Assembly: GCF_016808095.1 (NCBI RefSeq)
Contig: NC_068972.1
Coordinates: forward strand, 29,485,746 to 29,549,745
Length of the DNA: 64,000 nt
From: Vigna angularis
Lineage: Eukaryota > Streptophyta > Magnoliopsida > Fabales > Fabaceae
Reading direction: 5' to 3'
Both the position numbers and the translations under genes were made by a program. Every line of letters starts with the position of its first letter. Position 1 is the first letter of the stretch. Of this stretch, positions 22,901 to 34,209 are shown one piece after another. The notes under the pieces are model-generated. The model did no database searches. It worked only from the letters and a program-made list of their open reading frames with translations, and was not told the DNA's origin.

Positions 22901-25900
22901 AATGCTTCCTTTATCTTCATATAACAATCCTTGTCCGGGAGCTTTCTTTACATACCTTAGAATGTGAATGAGAGCATTCCAATGGTCAACACATGGAGCC
23001 TGCATGAACTGACTAACCACTCCAACTGCAAAGGATAGATCTGGCCTTGTAATAGTAAGATAAATAAGTTTTCCAACCAGCCTCTTATACCTCTCTGGAT
23101 CGGAGAATAATTCACCTTCTTCTGTCCTTAATCATGGGACTGTCTACCGGTCTACCATCAATCATGCATGTTTCTTGTAATATATCAAGAGCATACTTCC
23201 TCTAGGAGATTACAACTCCATTTCTTGATTGCGCTACTTCAATGCCTAAGAAGTATTTGAGACTTCCAAGATCCTTGGTTTGAAAATGTCTACACAAGTA
23301 CTCTTTTAGTTGAGATATTCCAACAACATCATTTCCTGTAATGACAATATCATCAACATATACTATTGAGTAAACACATTTCTCGAGAGAAGAATGACAG
23401 TAAAAAACTGAATGGTCTGCTTCACTGCGTTTTAGCCCAAATTTTTGAACAATGGAGTTAAACTTTCCAAACCAAGCACGTAGGGATTGCTTGAGGCCAT
23501 ATAGAAATCGATGCAATTTGCATACCATACCAGACTCCCCCTGAGCAACAAACTTAGGAGGTTGCTCCATATAAACTTCTTCCTCAAGATCACCATGTAG
23601 GAAGGCATTCTTGATATCCAATTGATGAAGTGGCCAGTGACGAATGGCTGCCATGGCAAAGAAGAGACGAATAGTAGTCATCTTGGCTACAGGAGAGAAA
23701 GTGTCACAATAATCAAGACCATAAACCTGAGTGTAACCTTTTGCAACAAGCCGAGCTTTGAGCCGATTAATTTCACCATCAGGGCCGACCTTAACTGCAT
23801 ACACCCATCGACAACCAACCACCTTTTTGTCTGAGGGAAGAGGCACCAGCTCCTAAGTATTACTGTGATCAAGAGCCTGCATTTCTACAGTCATAGCTTG
23901 TCGCCATCCAGGATGATCAAGTGCTTCTTTCACATTCTTGGGTATAACAACAAAGGACACTGAGGATAAAAGAGAAAAATAGGAGGGCGACAATCGATGA
24001 TAGCTTAGAAAATTATAAATGGGATGAGGGTTTCGAGTGGAATGAGTACCTTTTCTGAGGGCAATAGGCCATGCTGAATTATTTTCACCAGGAGGCGTGG
24101 GAGGAGGTGACGAGGGAGAAGAATCTGAAGTAGGAGATTCACCATTGTCTTGGGGAGGTGGACTATCCATTGGGGCCCTGTGTGGGGTGATCTCAGTATG
24201 TGGAGAAACGGGTGTAGAAGGATTGTGATCAAGACTTGGAATGACAGAGATAGTGGAGCTATTTGACTCAGCCATTGGAATAGGAAGGACCTGCTGGAGG
24301 ATAGAAGCATCCTGAACAGATGGTTCAAAGAATGTGACATTGGCCGACATGTAATACTTCTGAGTTTCAGGAGAGTAACACCAATATCCTTTTTGAAGTC
24401 GAAAATAGCCTAAGAAGACACATTTGAGAGCGCGAACGGAGAGTTTGTCTAGACCTGGAGACATGTCATGAACAAAACATACACAGCCAAACACTCTGGG
24501 AGATGTATGAAAGAGAAGAACATTAGGAAACAAAATGGAGAAAGGGACTTTATTATCAAGAGAGGAGGAGGGCATCCTATTAATAAGATAACATGCAGTT
24601 AAGATGACATCCCTAGTGATGGACAAGAATGTGGGCACCAAGCAAAAGGGTATGAGCAGTTTCAACCAAGTGTCTACTTTTGCGTTCTGCTATATCATTT
24701 TGCTGCGGTGTATGAGGACAAGTAGACTAATGTAAGATACCATGGGAACTCAAGATGGCAGAAAATGAGGATGAGAAATACTCTTTTGCATTATCACTTA
24801 ATATTTTGATTACTTGACCAAATTAATTCTTGATTTCATTCAAAAAAGATGTAAAGATAGCTAACAATTCAGAACGATTTTTCATAAGATAAACCCAAGT
24901 ACATCTTGAATATTCTCAATAAAAGTAACAAAATATCTAAAACCAAATGAGGAGATACGACTAGGTCCCCATATATCAGAATGGGTGATGAAAAAACTAG
25001 AATTACATATTGATTGAGACCTTTTAGGAAAGGAAGATTTAACATGTTTTCCTAATTGACATGACTCACATTCTAAGGTTTGGAGACCACTAAGTTCAGG
25101 ACACATCTTTTTTAATTTGGACAAATGAGGATGGCCAAGTCGATCATGTAGCACTTTAGGATTAGGAGCAGCAACACAGGACACCCTTGGACGAGATCCA
25201 AAATGGTATAATCCGCCAGCTTCATATCCTTCTCCAATCTGTCTCCCCGAACCACGCTCCTGTATAACAAAAGATTTATGATCAAAGGTTATTGAATAAT
25301 TTAACATTTTGGTCAACTGGTTTAGGGAAATTAAATTAAAAGGACAATTAGGGACAAAAAGGACTGAGTTGAGATTGAGGGAGGGAGACAAAGAAACATG
25401 GCCGACTCCTTTGGAGGAAGTTTTAGATCCATTTGCAAGGGTTATGAAATGAGGTTTTTCTCGAAAGGAAATAGATGAGAACAAAGAGGTATTACTAGAA
25501 ATGTGATCAGAAGCACCTGAGTCAATTACCCATGGATTTTGACCTTCCATAGATTGAGAAACGCAGGCTGTTGATGTACTGGGAGATTGAGATGGTTGTG
25601 CCAAGCTGTTAGACTTTAACCTTAAATACTCTTGATATTCATCCTCAGAAAACATAGAAGTGGAAGTTTCCGTCTTCGAAGTGGAAGTTTCAGTCTTCGA
25701 AATATTGGTGGTTTTGGAAGGGAAACCATGTTAGGAGTTGCAATTCTCTTGAGTATGACCCATTCTTTTATAGTATGTGCATTGAGGACGTCCCCGACCT
25801 CCTCGTCCTCCTCCTCTAGTGCCACGTCCTCCTCTTCCTCGTGTAGCAACCATGACAGATGGTTCCATTAGTTCATGTGCTTCTTGAGTTTGAGGTACCG

Positions 25901-28900
25901 GGACACGCAGAAGGCAAGTGGTCAATGTTTCCATAGAGGGGACCTCATGACTAGTTAGAAGTTGATCTTTGAGATGATCAAAATCGGGATGTAGGGCACG
26001 AAGGATCAACACCATGTAAAATTTGTCTAATTTCTTTTTGATATCCTCTAATGGGTCCACTTCTAAAAACATCCTGAGTTCTTCGACAGCAGATTAGGCT
26101 TCAACCATGAAGGACACCATATCATGGTCTGCCATTTTAAGAGATGCAAGCTTGTTCGTAGTGTCATAGAAACGTTGAATATCGTTGGCATAAATGCTTT
26201 GGGCTTTCTTCCAAAAGGAGTGACAAGTTTTGAAAGCCCTCAAAGATACAAGAAGTTTGGGTTCCACTAATTGCCATAACAGGGCACACAATTGGAAATC
26301 TGCTTGTTTCCACTTATCAACTTTTTCAGTAGGCACATGGCTTCCATCTCGCTCAAGGTGGTCATAATGCCCTTGGTCAAGGAACCACATTTCAACGGCA
26401 ACAAACCATGATAGATAATTTTTTCCATTTAGCTTCTCGGAGGTAATTGATGGACTTCCGAAGAAAGAGTACTGCCAGACGCCATTTCTGAAGAAGACGA
26501 ATAGTACCAGCGAGGAACAAGAAAACCCTAAGGGTTTAGACGAACGGAACTGTGACAGCGATGGACGACGACGGCGGACGGTGGCCGGCGACGGGCAGCA
26601 GCCGGCGGTGGCGGTTGATGACGGACTGTGGTGTCGGACAGATATTACGAGACAGAAATCAGAGCGGGATCGAGCCACTCTGGTACCAACTTGACTGTAA
26701 AATAATTGTAGAGGGTTTGATTGATCCCTCTCATAATTTTCTATTTATAAGAATAATTTGATACAAAAGTACATGATAAATAGAGTAACCCTAGACATAA
26801 TATAATCATGATAAATAGGGTAATCCTAGATACAATATAATCATGATAAATAGGGTAACCCTTAACACAATATAATGATGATAAAATAGGATAAATATCC
26901 TAACATGTCTAACCATATTCATGGTCCATTTGCTTGTATGGGGTCATTTTCTCTGAGATGCGTTATGTTGTGATTTCTTTTGCATTGTGATTTGTGTAAG
27001 ATGTAACATTCCATATGCATTTTTTATTTGTGAACACTGTGTTTGCCATGACATGATTTCCTTTCTGGAAACTTAACATGACTTTAGTATGTTTGCATGC
27101 AGGGCCCAGATCCTAAAGCTGCTACAGAACTCGTTCGTGTTGATGGAGTATTAGAGGCAATCATTCGGCACTTGAGGAAAGCGTGAGTATTACTTTGCGA
27201 CTACTTGTTGTATTATCTTGGTCATTTCTTAGTCTGTAGCAGAGTTAGCTTTGGTCTGATTTCTGGCAACAATGTGAATTGAATTAATATCAGTGAAAAC
27301 CTTCCCAAGTATTGTGCCATTTCGTTCCTCATTAAACTATTTCTTATTGATGTTAGCAAAATTATCTCTGTAATTTTGTCATTTCTGGCAAAATTATCTC
27401 TGTAATTTCTGGCAACAATGTGAATTGAATTAATATCAGTGAAAACCTTCCCAAGTATTGTGCCATTTCATTCCCCATTAAACTATTTCTTATTGATGTT
27501 AGCAAAATTATCTCTGTAATTTCTTAGTCTGTAGCAGTGTTAGCTTTGGTCTGATTTCTGGCAACAATGTCAATTCAATTAATATCAGTGAAAACCTTCC
27601 CAAGTATTGTGCCATTTCGTTCCCCATTAAACTATTTCTTATTGATGTTAGCAAAATTATCTCTGTAATTTCCTGACTTGTTTGGATGAAGTCCTTGAAA
27701 CTGAAATTTGTGTGCCTATAACATGTATGCTTATAAAGTTCACTTTTCTATAGGTTTATTATGAGCTTAAAGACAGAAGTGATGATAGTTCAAATCCTCT
27801 TTAGTATTATGTGTAACTTTTCGCAAAATATAGTATAATCTACATAATAGAATATTTACATGAAATGATATGATAGACCTGTTATTCACTTAGTATTAAA
27901 GTGTTAACCGTACAAGTATCCCAAAATAACTATAAAATTAAAACATTAAGCAGAAACCTATTCTAACACAAAACTATGTACAAGACCGAATGGTCAGTAC
28001 TAAACTGGTGGATCCTCTCCTTCTAGAGCTTGCTCCACCGAGACCTCTTCTTCTTCTGCTCACATCCACTGGATTATCATTGCAAAGGATAAACCGAACG
28101 GGTAAACATGGAAAAACAGAAAAGCAGGGTAAGCTAGTGTAATTTAATAATCATGTTAACATATAATTCAATAAACAGATAAAACACTCATACACATGCA
28201 TAAAACATATACACACATATTGACCGACCACTTTAATTAGACTGTCTGGACTGGTATGAATACGTAGTTTTGGCCGTTCGTGCACTCGTGGGTGTAGTAA
28301 TTGGAAACCTATCAGCTGCCACACGAGGTTAGCCCGTTATACCTCACCTAAGGTCTCCCCCCTTAGACTAGAGCCTCCTGCTATCCTCACGACATGAATT
28401 ACCCATCTCTACTTAAGACTTGGTAACCATTAGAATGTTTGGATGAACGCCGTGGATTTCACTATCCATATTCATACCATACTATTACCTTGAAAACCAA
28501 CCACCGAGACATTCCTCCTTGGAATTCTCTTTTATATCAAACTTTAGAAATCTCATACCACACTACAATATCAACATTATTTCTCATGCATAATACCTTT
28601 AAACCTCTGAATTAAACACTCAAAGTACAGTATAAGTTTAGACCGAATACTTAGTGTAAGACTGAGCGGTCTTTCACTATCCATAGAACGGTCCATACTA
28701 GATAATGTTGAAGAAGTGGCCAAACACTATTACTGACCGACTACTAGAAGTAAGATCGAATACTATAATATTTCTATTCTAAAACAAGGCCAAGAACCAA
28801 TATTAACCAAACACCCCAACGAAACCGAGTACCAATGTAGACCGATTTCTAAAAGAATACCGAGCCCTACTAAGGGATCGAACTCTAGTGTAGGACCAAA

Positions 28901-31766
28901 CGCTACAACAGTGTGACTCCCTCCACAGAATTACCAAAAGGCTTATTTGTACTCTCTCTGCCCCCCTAACAGCCTAATAAACTTTCCCGCTCTTTACTTC
29001 TATCCTAAACCCATTAACCATTATACCCTGCCAACCCATATCCTAACAATGACCGAACGGTATACGAAACCGAATACCAACACATAATTGAATGGTCATT
29101 AACTTGTAAGGCCCATGTGAGGCTGAACGCATTTAAGACCGAATGCAAGTACGAGACCGAGCACTGGTACAAGACAGAGCGCTACCAAGAAACCACACAC
29201 CCCACTAAGACCAATCGCTACGACTAAACATAATACTAGTACAAGACCGATTGGTCGTTAACTGAAAAGCTCTACAAAAGTAGAACTCAGTTAAGACCGA
29301 ATACAAGAAGAAAGCCGAACGGTCAACGAAGGACCCTCAGCGAACTACATAATTTTGCAGAATGACTGCAAAATTATGATCAACACCAATCTTTACCAAT
29401 TTCCTTCATTCTTCCCAACTTCTAATCCTTCCAATTTATATTATACAGACCTATACACTTCTTTAAGAACATCTAAACATTCCTCACATTATTTAAAGAG
29501 TTTCATCTCAGATTTGAGAGTCAATTCTGCAGAATCGTGAACTCAAGGACCGAGAACCAGATTTCTCTGTTTTAGTACAGTTTTGGGTGACTTAAGGATC
29601 TCAACGAGTCCTAAATAACTTGCCCAGATTTTCTTTACAAACCAAACTCACACCGAACACAAATTCCTCAATTTCACCATCACACTTCCTCACAATTCAC
29701 TCGGCCATTGAACCAAAAGTATGCGATATCACAATCAACATGAATTCAGCACTTAATAGTCTTCACACAATCATTCAGTTTCACACACATGCAACACCAT
29801 CAAACAACATTTTCATGCATCATAAACCAAACAATTAAATTAACTAGCTTTCCTTACCTCTTTGACCAAACCGAACTCTCAAGCAAAATTTGCTCACCAC
29901 CAGAGATTCCTAAGAACCTAAAATTCACTGATTGATAAGAATAGACCCACCAAAAGATCAAATATATGATCAGAAATGGGAAGAGGAAGTTGATGAACAC
30001 ATGCAACCAGAAACTTGACTTGCATGTGTCAAAAAGTTTTGGAATCTCACAGAAGATCAAGGAATCGAGACTTACCAACTCTAAACAAGACTTTGATCGG
30101 TGGAAAAGGATGTTTTTGACTCCAAAATTACTTTAAGCTTGGTCTGATTGTAAATAAGATGATGTAAGATGAGAGATTTTTAGAGAGAAGGAGGAGAAAA
30201 GAGGAGATTAAAATTTTGGAGAGAGAGAGAGAGTGCATGTAGAGAATGGAACGAAATTTGAAACTTTCATTTATATACCACTTACAAAACCGATCGGTCA
30301 AATCCAGTGCATACACCTGTCTTTCTCCAATTTTCTTTATAAATTCTGAGTTCTTACATTATGACCTTGTGAAAAACTTATTTCCTTAAGTGTTAAGTTC
30401 TTCTACTCATTGAATACATACCCTGTGAAGCTGTCCTGATTATTGTCTTAATAATAGTTTTTTCACCTCAGGGATGATGAGTTAGCAACTGAAGTAGCAT
30501 GGGTGGTTGTTTATTTGTCTGCCCTTTCAAATATAGCTACCAACAAGCTGGTGAAGAGTGATGTACTTGAATTACTTGTAAATAAATTATCAACGTCAAA
30601 CAGTTTGCCATTAATGATTCCGGTAATGATCTCTACTGCATTATGTTTTTTTGTTCAGTTGTTGCAAAAGTGTGTCTCTTGGCATCTGTGACTTTTTATT
30701 GTGGTTAGCATATATCAATAATACACACAAGTTACAATGCTTATGTTATTCTCATTGATCTGTTGTTTCTAATAATAAATGGAAATTCTTCTAGATTTTG
30801 CGTAGTTTAGGTAATCTTATTGCTGGCGATTCCCAAGCAATTAATGCGGTTCTCATTCCTGGACGTGAAATTACAGGCTAGTAAATTTTCCTTTTTTTGC
30901 TAAGATGAATGCATTCCTTTTGGTCAAACAGTATGGATGAAATTCTCACATCTGTATTTTAATGGAATTTTCAGGTAATGCAATAGAAGTTCTTGTAAAA
31001 TGTCTGAACTGTCAAAACAGGGTCTTAAAGAAGGTACAAAATTTAATTTTTATTTTTTGAATTTACCTTTGGATTAATCAAGAGAAGCTTCACAATATAT
31101 GCAGGAAGCAGCCTGGGTGCTGTCTAATATAGCTGCTGGTCTTGTTGAGCACAAACAGTTGATATATTCTAGTGAAGCAGTGCCTTTGCTATTGGAACTT
31201 CTTTCTGCCGCTCCATTTGATATAAGAAAAGAAGTGGCTTATGTATTAGGCAACCTTTGTGTTGCCCCGACTAAAGGTGATGGCAAGCCAAGTTTGATCC
31301 TGGAGCACATGGTTTCACTTGTTGAAAAAGGATGCTTGCCAGGTTTTATTGATTTGATTAGATCTGCTGATATTGAAGCTGCAAGGCTTGGACTTCAGTT
31401 CACAGAGCTCGTAAGAGATTTCAATGGTTGTCTAAATAATCCCTTTCTATATATTTTGATTAGAACACGCCTATTACATGGTTTAGTCAGTAAATCAGGC
31501 CTATTGGTTTGTGTAATCATGACAAAATCAAACCTCAACCAAGAGCATACCAAGTTTTAAGATTTAAACCGCTAGTTGATTATGATTTCTTGTGTTCGTA
31601 GGTCCTGAGCGGGATGCCAAATGGCGAGGGCCCAAAGCTTGTAGAGCAAGAAGATGGGATTGAAGCCATGGAAAGATTTCAGTTTCATGAAAATGAAGAT
31701 CTGAGGACTATGGCAAATACTCTAGTTGACAAATATTTTGGAGAAGACTATGGGCTTGATGTCTAG
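19967..31766 (+). CDS. IMPA9: Importin subunit alpha-9 (nuclear import adaptor), 11 coding exons
   Basis: Exons: 19967-20018, 20196-20418, 21179-21332, 21471-21573, 21864-22048, 27103-27182, 30472-30622, 30795-30876, 30975-31033, 31105-31410, 31602-31766. Joined they give 1560 nt, 519 residues plus stop, the length expected for the plant alpha-9 subtype. The start [17 protein letters not shown] leads into a basic importin-beta-binding region ([17 protein letters not shown], residues about 20-50). From about residue 92 come armadillo repeats carrying the W...N signature of the NLS-binding groove: [50 protein letters not shown], then VAYVLGNLC. The end [20 protein letters not shown] with GLDV before the stop is the acidic C-terminal region that binds export/import partners. 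The protein ferries NLS cargo to the nuclear pore with importin beta. Introns 5 and 6 carry transposons, yet every exon is open and in frame. Intron 8 uses a GC donor. The gene appears functional. Confidence 0.94.
22153..22412 (-). repeat. Copia 3' LTR (260 bp)
   Basis: Contains about four tandem copies of a roughly 42-bp unit (GATAAATAG-G-TAA-CCTAGACACAATATAATCAT in pieces); the partner LTR at 26689-26905 has about three, which explains the 43-bp length difference. Confidence 0.9.
22420..26678 (-). pseudogene. Copia gag-pol polyprotein, broken
   Basis: Order on the minus strand from 26678: gag ([39 protein letters not shown]), a nucleocapsid knuckle ([14 protein letters not shown], with Tyr-Tyr in the CX2C), protease ([13 protein letters not shown]), integrase zinc region ([25 protein letters not shown]), reverse transcriptase ([18 protein letters not shown]; active-site YVDDIVITG intact at about 23344-23370) and RNase H ([18 protein letters not shown], ending near 22420). 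Interruptions separate 26094/26072, 25731/25655, 24882/24665, 23853/23846 and 23202/23020. Much of the integrase core (24666-24881) is only seen in broken frames. It encodes no complete protein. Confidence 0.9.
26689..26905 (-). repeat. Copia 5' LTR (217 bp)
   Basis: Partner of the LTR at 22153-22412. It carries about three copies of the internal 42-bp tandem unit and adjoins the primer-binding site at 26676-26688. Confidence 0.9.
27227..27680 (+). repeat. Intronic tandem triplication, roughly 150-bp unit
   Basis: A segment including CTGGCAACAATGT, AATTAATATCAGTGAAAACC, TTCCCAAGTATTGTGCC and CTTATTGATGTTAGC occurs three times (starting about 27227, 27405 and 27520). Copy two lacks the leading 'tcttagtctgtagcag' part. 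Copies are almost identical, so the duplication is recent. It lies in IMPA9 intron 6, just after exon 6. Confidence 0.85.
27885..30358. mobile_element. Repeat element in IMPA9 intron 6, related to the one at 59107
   Basis: About 2.4 kb of non-coding sequence rich in GACCGAA(C/T) words (GACCGAACGG, GACCGAATAC, CCGAACGCT), especially 28600-29330. The same vocabulary and order (a CAGGGTAAGCTAG-like block near the start, the CGAACG array, then a CTGCAGAAT block) is found in the solo-LTR-like element at 59107-61780. The right edge is probably near TTCTTACATT (30350-30360). A possible duplication GACCT lies at about 27877 and 30363. The exact left edge is uncertain. No coding sequence is seen. Its removal from the transcript depends on splicing of a 3.3-kb intron. 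Confidence 0.55.
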
Positions 31767-32151
31767 TAGGTATCATACTAGCAAGATTCACTGTCATTTA
31801 ATGCTTGCCTTCCCTCGCCTTTGCCACATGTCCAATATGGAGCAATACAAGTCAATGACATTGCTGAACAACGATTCTTTATGAAGGCCAATAGAATTTG
31901 TTTTGGTATTATTATGTTTGATAAAATTATACAGGGCTTGAGATGGTACACTTTTGATGGCCCTTGTATGAGTACATACAAGATAGTTGAGATGTAAATT
32001 TTTTGTTTGTATTTCTGTTCCAGATCTTTTTGTTAGAATTTAGTACCTATATGCATAAGATACTAATTACTAGTAAGTTTAGTACACTCCCAGAATTTTA
32101 TTGATGAATTTTTATATGGTTTAATTGAACCTTTCTTGCATTAACCTTGAT
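31767..32151 (+). other. IMPA9 3' untranslated and flanking region
   Basis: No open frame. T-rich stretches (TTTTTTGTTTG near 32000) and AATAGAATTTG (31889) or GATAAAATTATA (31920) could serve as poly(A) signals, but I cannot choose between them. It ends at the LTR starting about 32152. Confidence 0.45.
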
Positions 32152-32460
32152 TGTATAATGATAAGATATAATGTGATAGGATATAACGTGTACAGAAAAG
32201 AAGGAAACCGGTTAGGAATTAGTTGTTAGTTGGTTGGAGGGACCTTTATAAAAAGGTAGGGAGGTCATGTGTCAGAGGACTTTTGAATAATTTTGTAGAT
32301 TGAGTTTTGACTCTTTGTGAAGGGAAATCCTTGGAGCAGAGTGCTTTCCTAATTTTGTATTCTTTGGTTACACTAATAATACAGGTTTGTTCTTAGTTAT
32401 TTAGTGAGTGAGTGTGTTCTGTTTTGAGTGATAGATAAATTTCTTGACCAAAGAAGTCTA
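32152..32460 (+). repeat. 5' LTR of the non-autonomous element
   Basis: Begins near TGTATAATGATAAG and ends near AAGAAGTCTA. Pairs with 38798-39108. Confidence 0.75.
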
Positions 32461-33724
32461 TCAAATTGGTCTGACCTATTGATCAAGAAGTGATCAAGAA
32501 AGGGTGGAAGCATGGAAGGAAGAGACAATATCTTGGAACGGAGGGTTAGTGAACAGAAAATGAGTGTGGTTGAATGTAGAAGAAATATCCAAGAAATAAA
32601 AGAAATGTTATAGGAAATCAAGATTCACATAAAAGGCTTAAAAAGAAGCGAGAAATTTATCATGATAGGAAGAAAAAGGGAAAAATGGGTAGGTATGTTG
32701 TGAAAGATAGTTTGCTAGACATCAAGAAAGCCAAAAAACCCTCATATGGACGACAAAATTCAACCAATAGAGAGAAGAAAAGAGAAACCGATATAGGTGA
32801 AGAGGACGGGGTTGACCAAGACCATGAGGGAAATGTTGTTACCGTGGAGTGTCAAAAGATGTTGTTTTGAGTGTTGATGGTTTTGCAAGAATTAGAGGGC
32901 AAGATAGGAGAGAAGAAAATATATGTGACGAGGAAGGTAATGAAGAAAACTGTGTTGAAGACATTGGTGTGGTTGCTATTGAGAAATTTGCAAAAGCTGC
33001 TCAGATAGTGTGATAGGTTGTGGTGTGTATGTCAAAATAGTGAAAGGGGAAGAATTGTTGAGGCCTGGGGTTAAAACATGATGTGAGGGAGCAACCCAAC
33101 TGAGTCTGTTTACAGGCAAGAGTGGAAAAAAGAGAGGAACTTCTGCAAGACACCAAGAAAGTAAAGAAACACTCAGTTGGAGGAGAAAATTCAATGATTT
33201 GGGAGAAAAAAAAAGAAGGGAATGCCATTAACAATAATGGAACTAGGAAGGGTGAGGAAAAACCAGTTTTTCCGAGGGTGAAAAGAGAAGAGTTGTCCAC
33301 TTAGGAAGGAATTGACACCCAAGGTCAAACAACAGGGGCAACAAATGCTTTTGAACTTCAGAACACCAAAGGATCAATAAAAGTACACCCAAACAACAAA
33401 GAAAATATAGTCTAGGGGTTCAAGACCTGACACCAAAAATTCAAGAACCATTCTTGGAAAAATCTGGCAACAACTCTACTAAGGATAGTTGAAGGGAACA
33501 AGAGATGCATGCTATGTGAGAGTTGGGCAACAATAACACAGATTGGGAGTGAGAGTTTGAAACTAGATGGTGATAACCCTGTGCATCATTCAAATCTGGT
33601 TGGATCTTCAGTTAATTTTCCTGGAATTGAATTTAGTAATGTGGTTGAAGAAAGTTTTTCGCTTTCATCCACTCTCTAGTTATACGGTTAAATCTAGTTT
33701 TGTTGGAAATAAAGGAGTAGTAGC
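32461..33724 (+). other. Interior of the non-autonomous LTR element (5' part)
   Basis: Starts with an imperfect primer-site-like TTGGTCTGAC and a short gag-like frame at 32511 (MEGRDNILERRVSEQKMSVV), interrupted by a stop before 32615. The rest is purine-rich (GAAGAAAAGAGAAA-type) with only short frames. I recognise no polymerase sequence. Confidence 0.5.
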
Positions 33725-33949
33725 TGTTAGGATATTTATCCTATTTTATCATCATTATAGTGTGTCAAGGGTTACCCTATTTATCATGATTATATTGTGT
33801 CTAGGATTACCCTATTTATCATGATTATATTGTGTCTAGGGTTACCCTATTTATCATGTACTTGTGTATCAATTTATTCTTATAAATAGAAGATTGTGAG
33901 AAGGATCAATCAAGCCCTCTAGAATTATTTTACAGTTTCAATCTTAAGT
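33725..33949 (+). repeat. Copia 5' LTR (225 bp)
   Basis: Includes three tandem TTACCCTATTTATCATG blocks spaced about 42 bp. It abuts the primer-binding site at 33950. Confidence 0.93.
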
Positions 33950-34209
33950 TGGTATCAGAGCGGGTCGATCCCGCTCTGGTTTTTGTCTCGTAATATATAT
34001 CTGTCCGGTGCCACAGTTCTTTGTCGCCCGTCACCGTCCGCCGCTGCCCGCCGCCTGCCACCGTCCACCGTCGTCCGTCGCCGGCCACCGTCGCCGCCGG
34101 CCACCGCCCACCGTTGCCGGCCAACGTCGTCCATCACTGTCACAGTTTCCTTCGTCTAAACCCTTAGGGTTTTCTTGTTCCTCGCTAGTACTATTCGTCT
34201 TCTTCAGAA

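Larger units (their letters stand above)
22153..26905 (-). mobile_element. Ty1/copia LTR retrotransposon in IMPA9 intron 5, antisense
   Basis: Target duplication TGTCT flanks it at 22148-22152 and 26906-26910. LTRs lie at 22153-22412 (3' LTR) and 26689-26905 (5' LTR); a polypurine tract is read on the minus strand just inside the 3' LTR (AGCTTGAGGGGGAG), and a primer site TGGTACCAGAGTGG (a variant of the tRNA-Met type) adjoins the 5' LTR. The LTRs start TGTTAGG but end AAGT. The element is opposite to the host gene. A second copy of the same family lies at 33725-38527. Confidence 0.93.
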
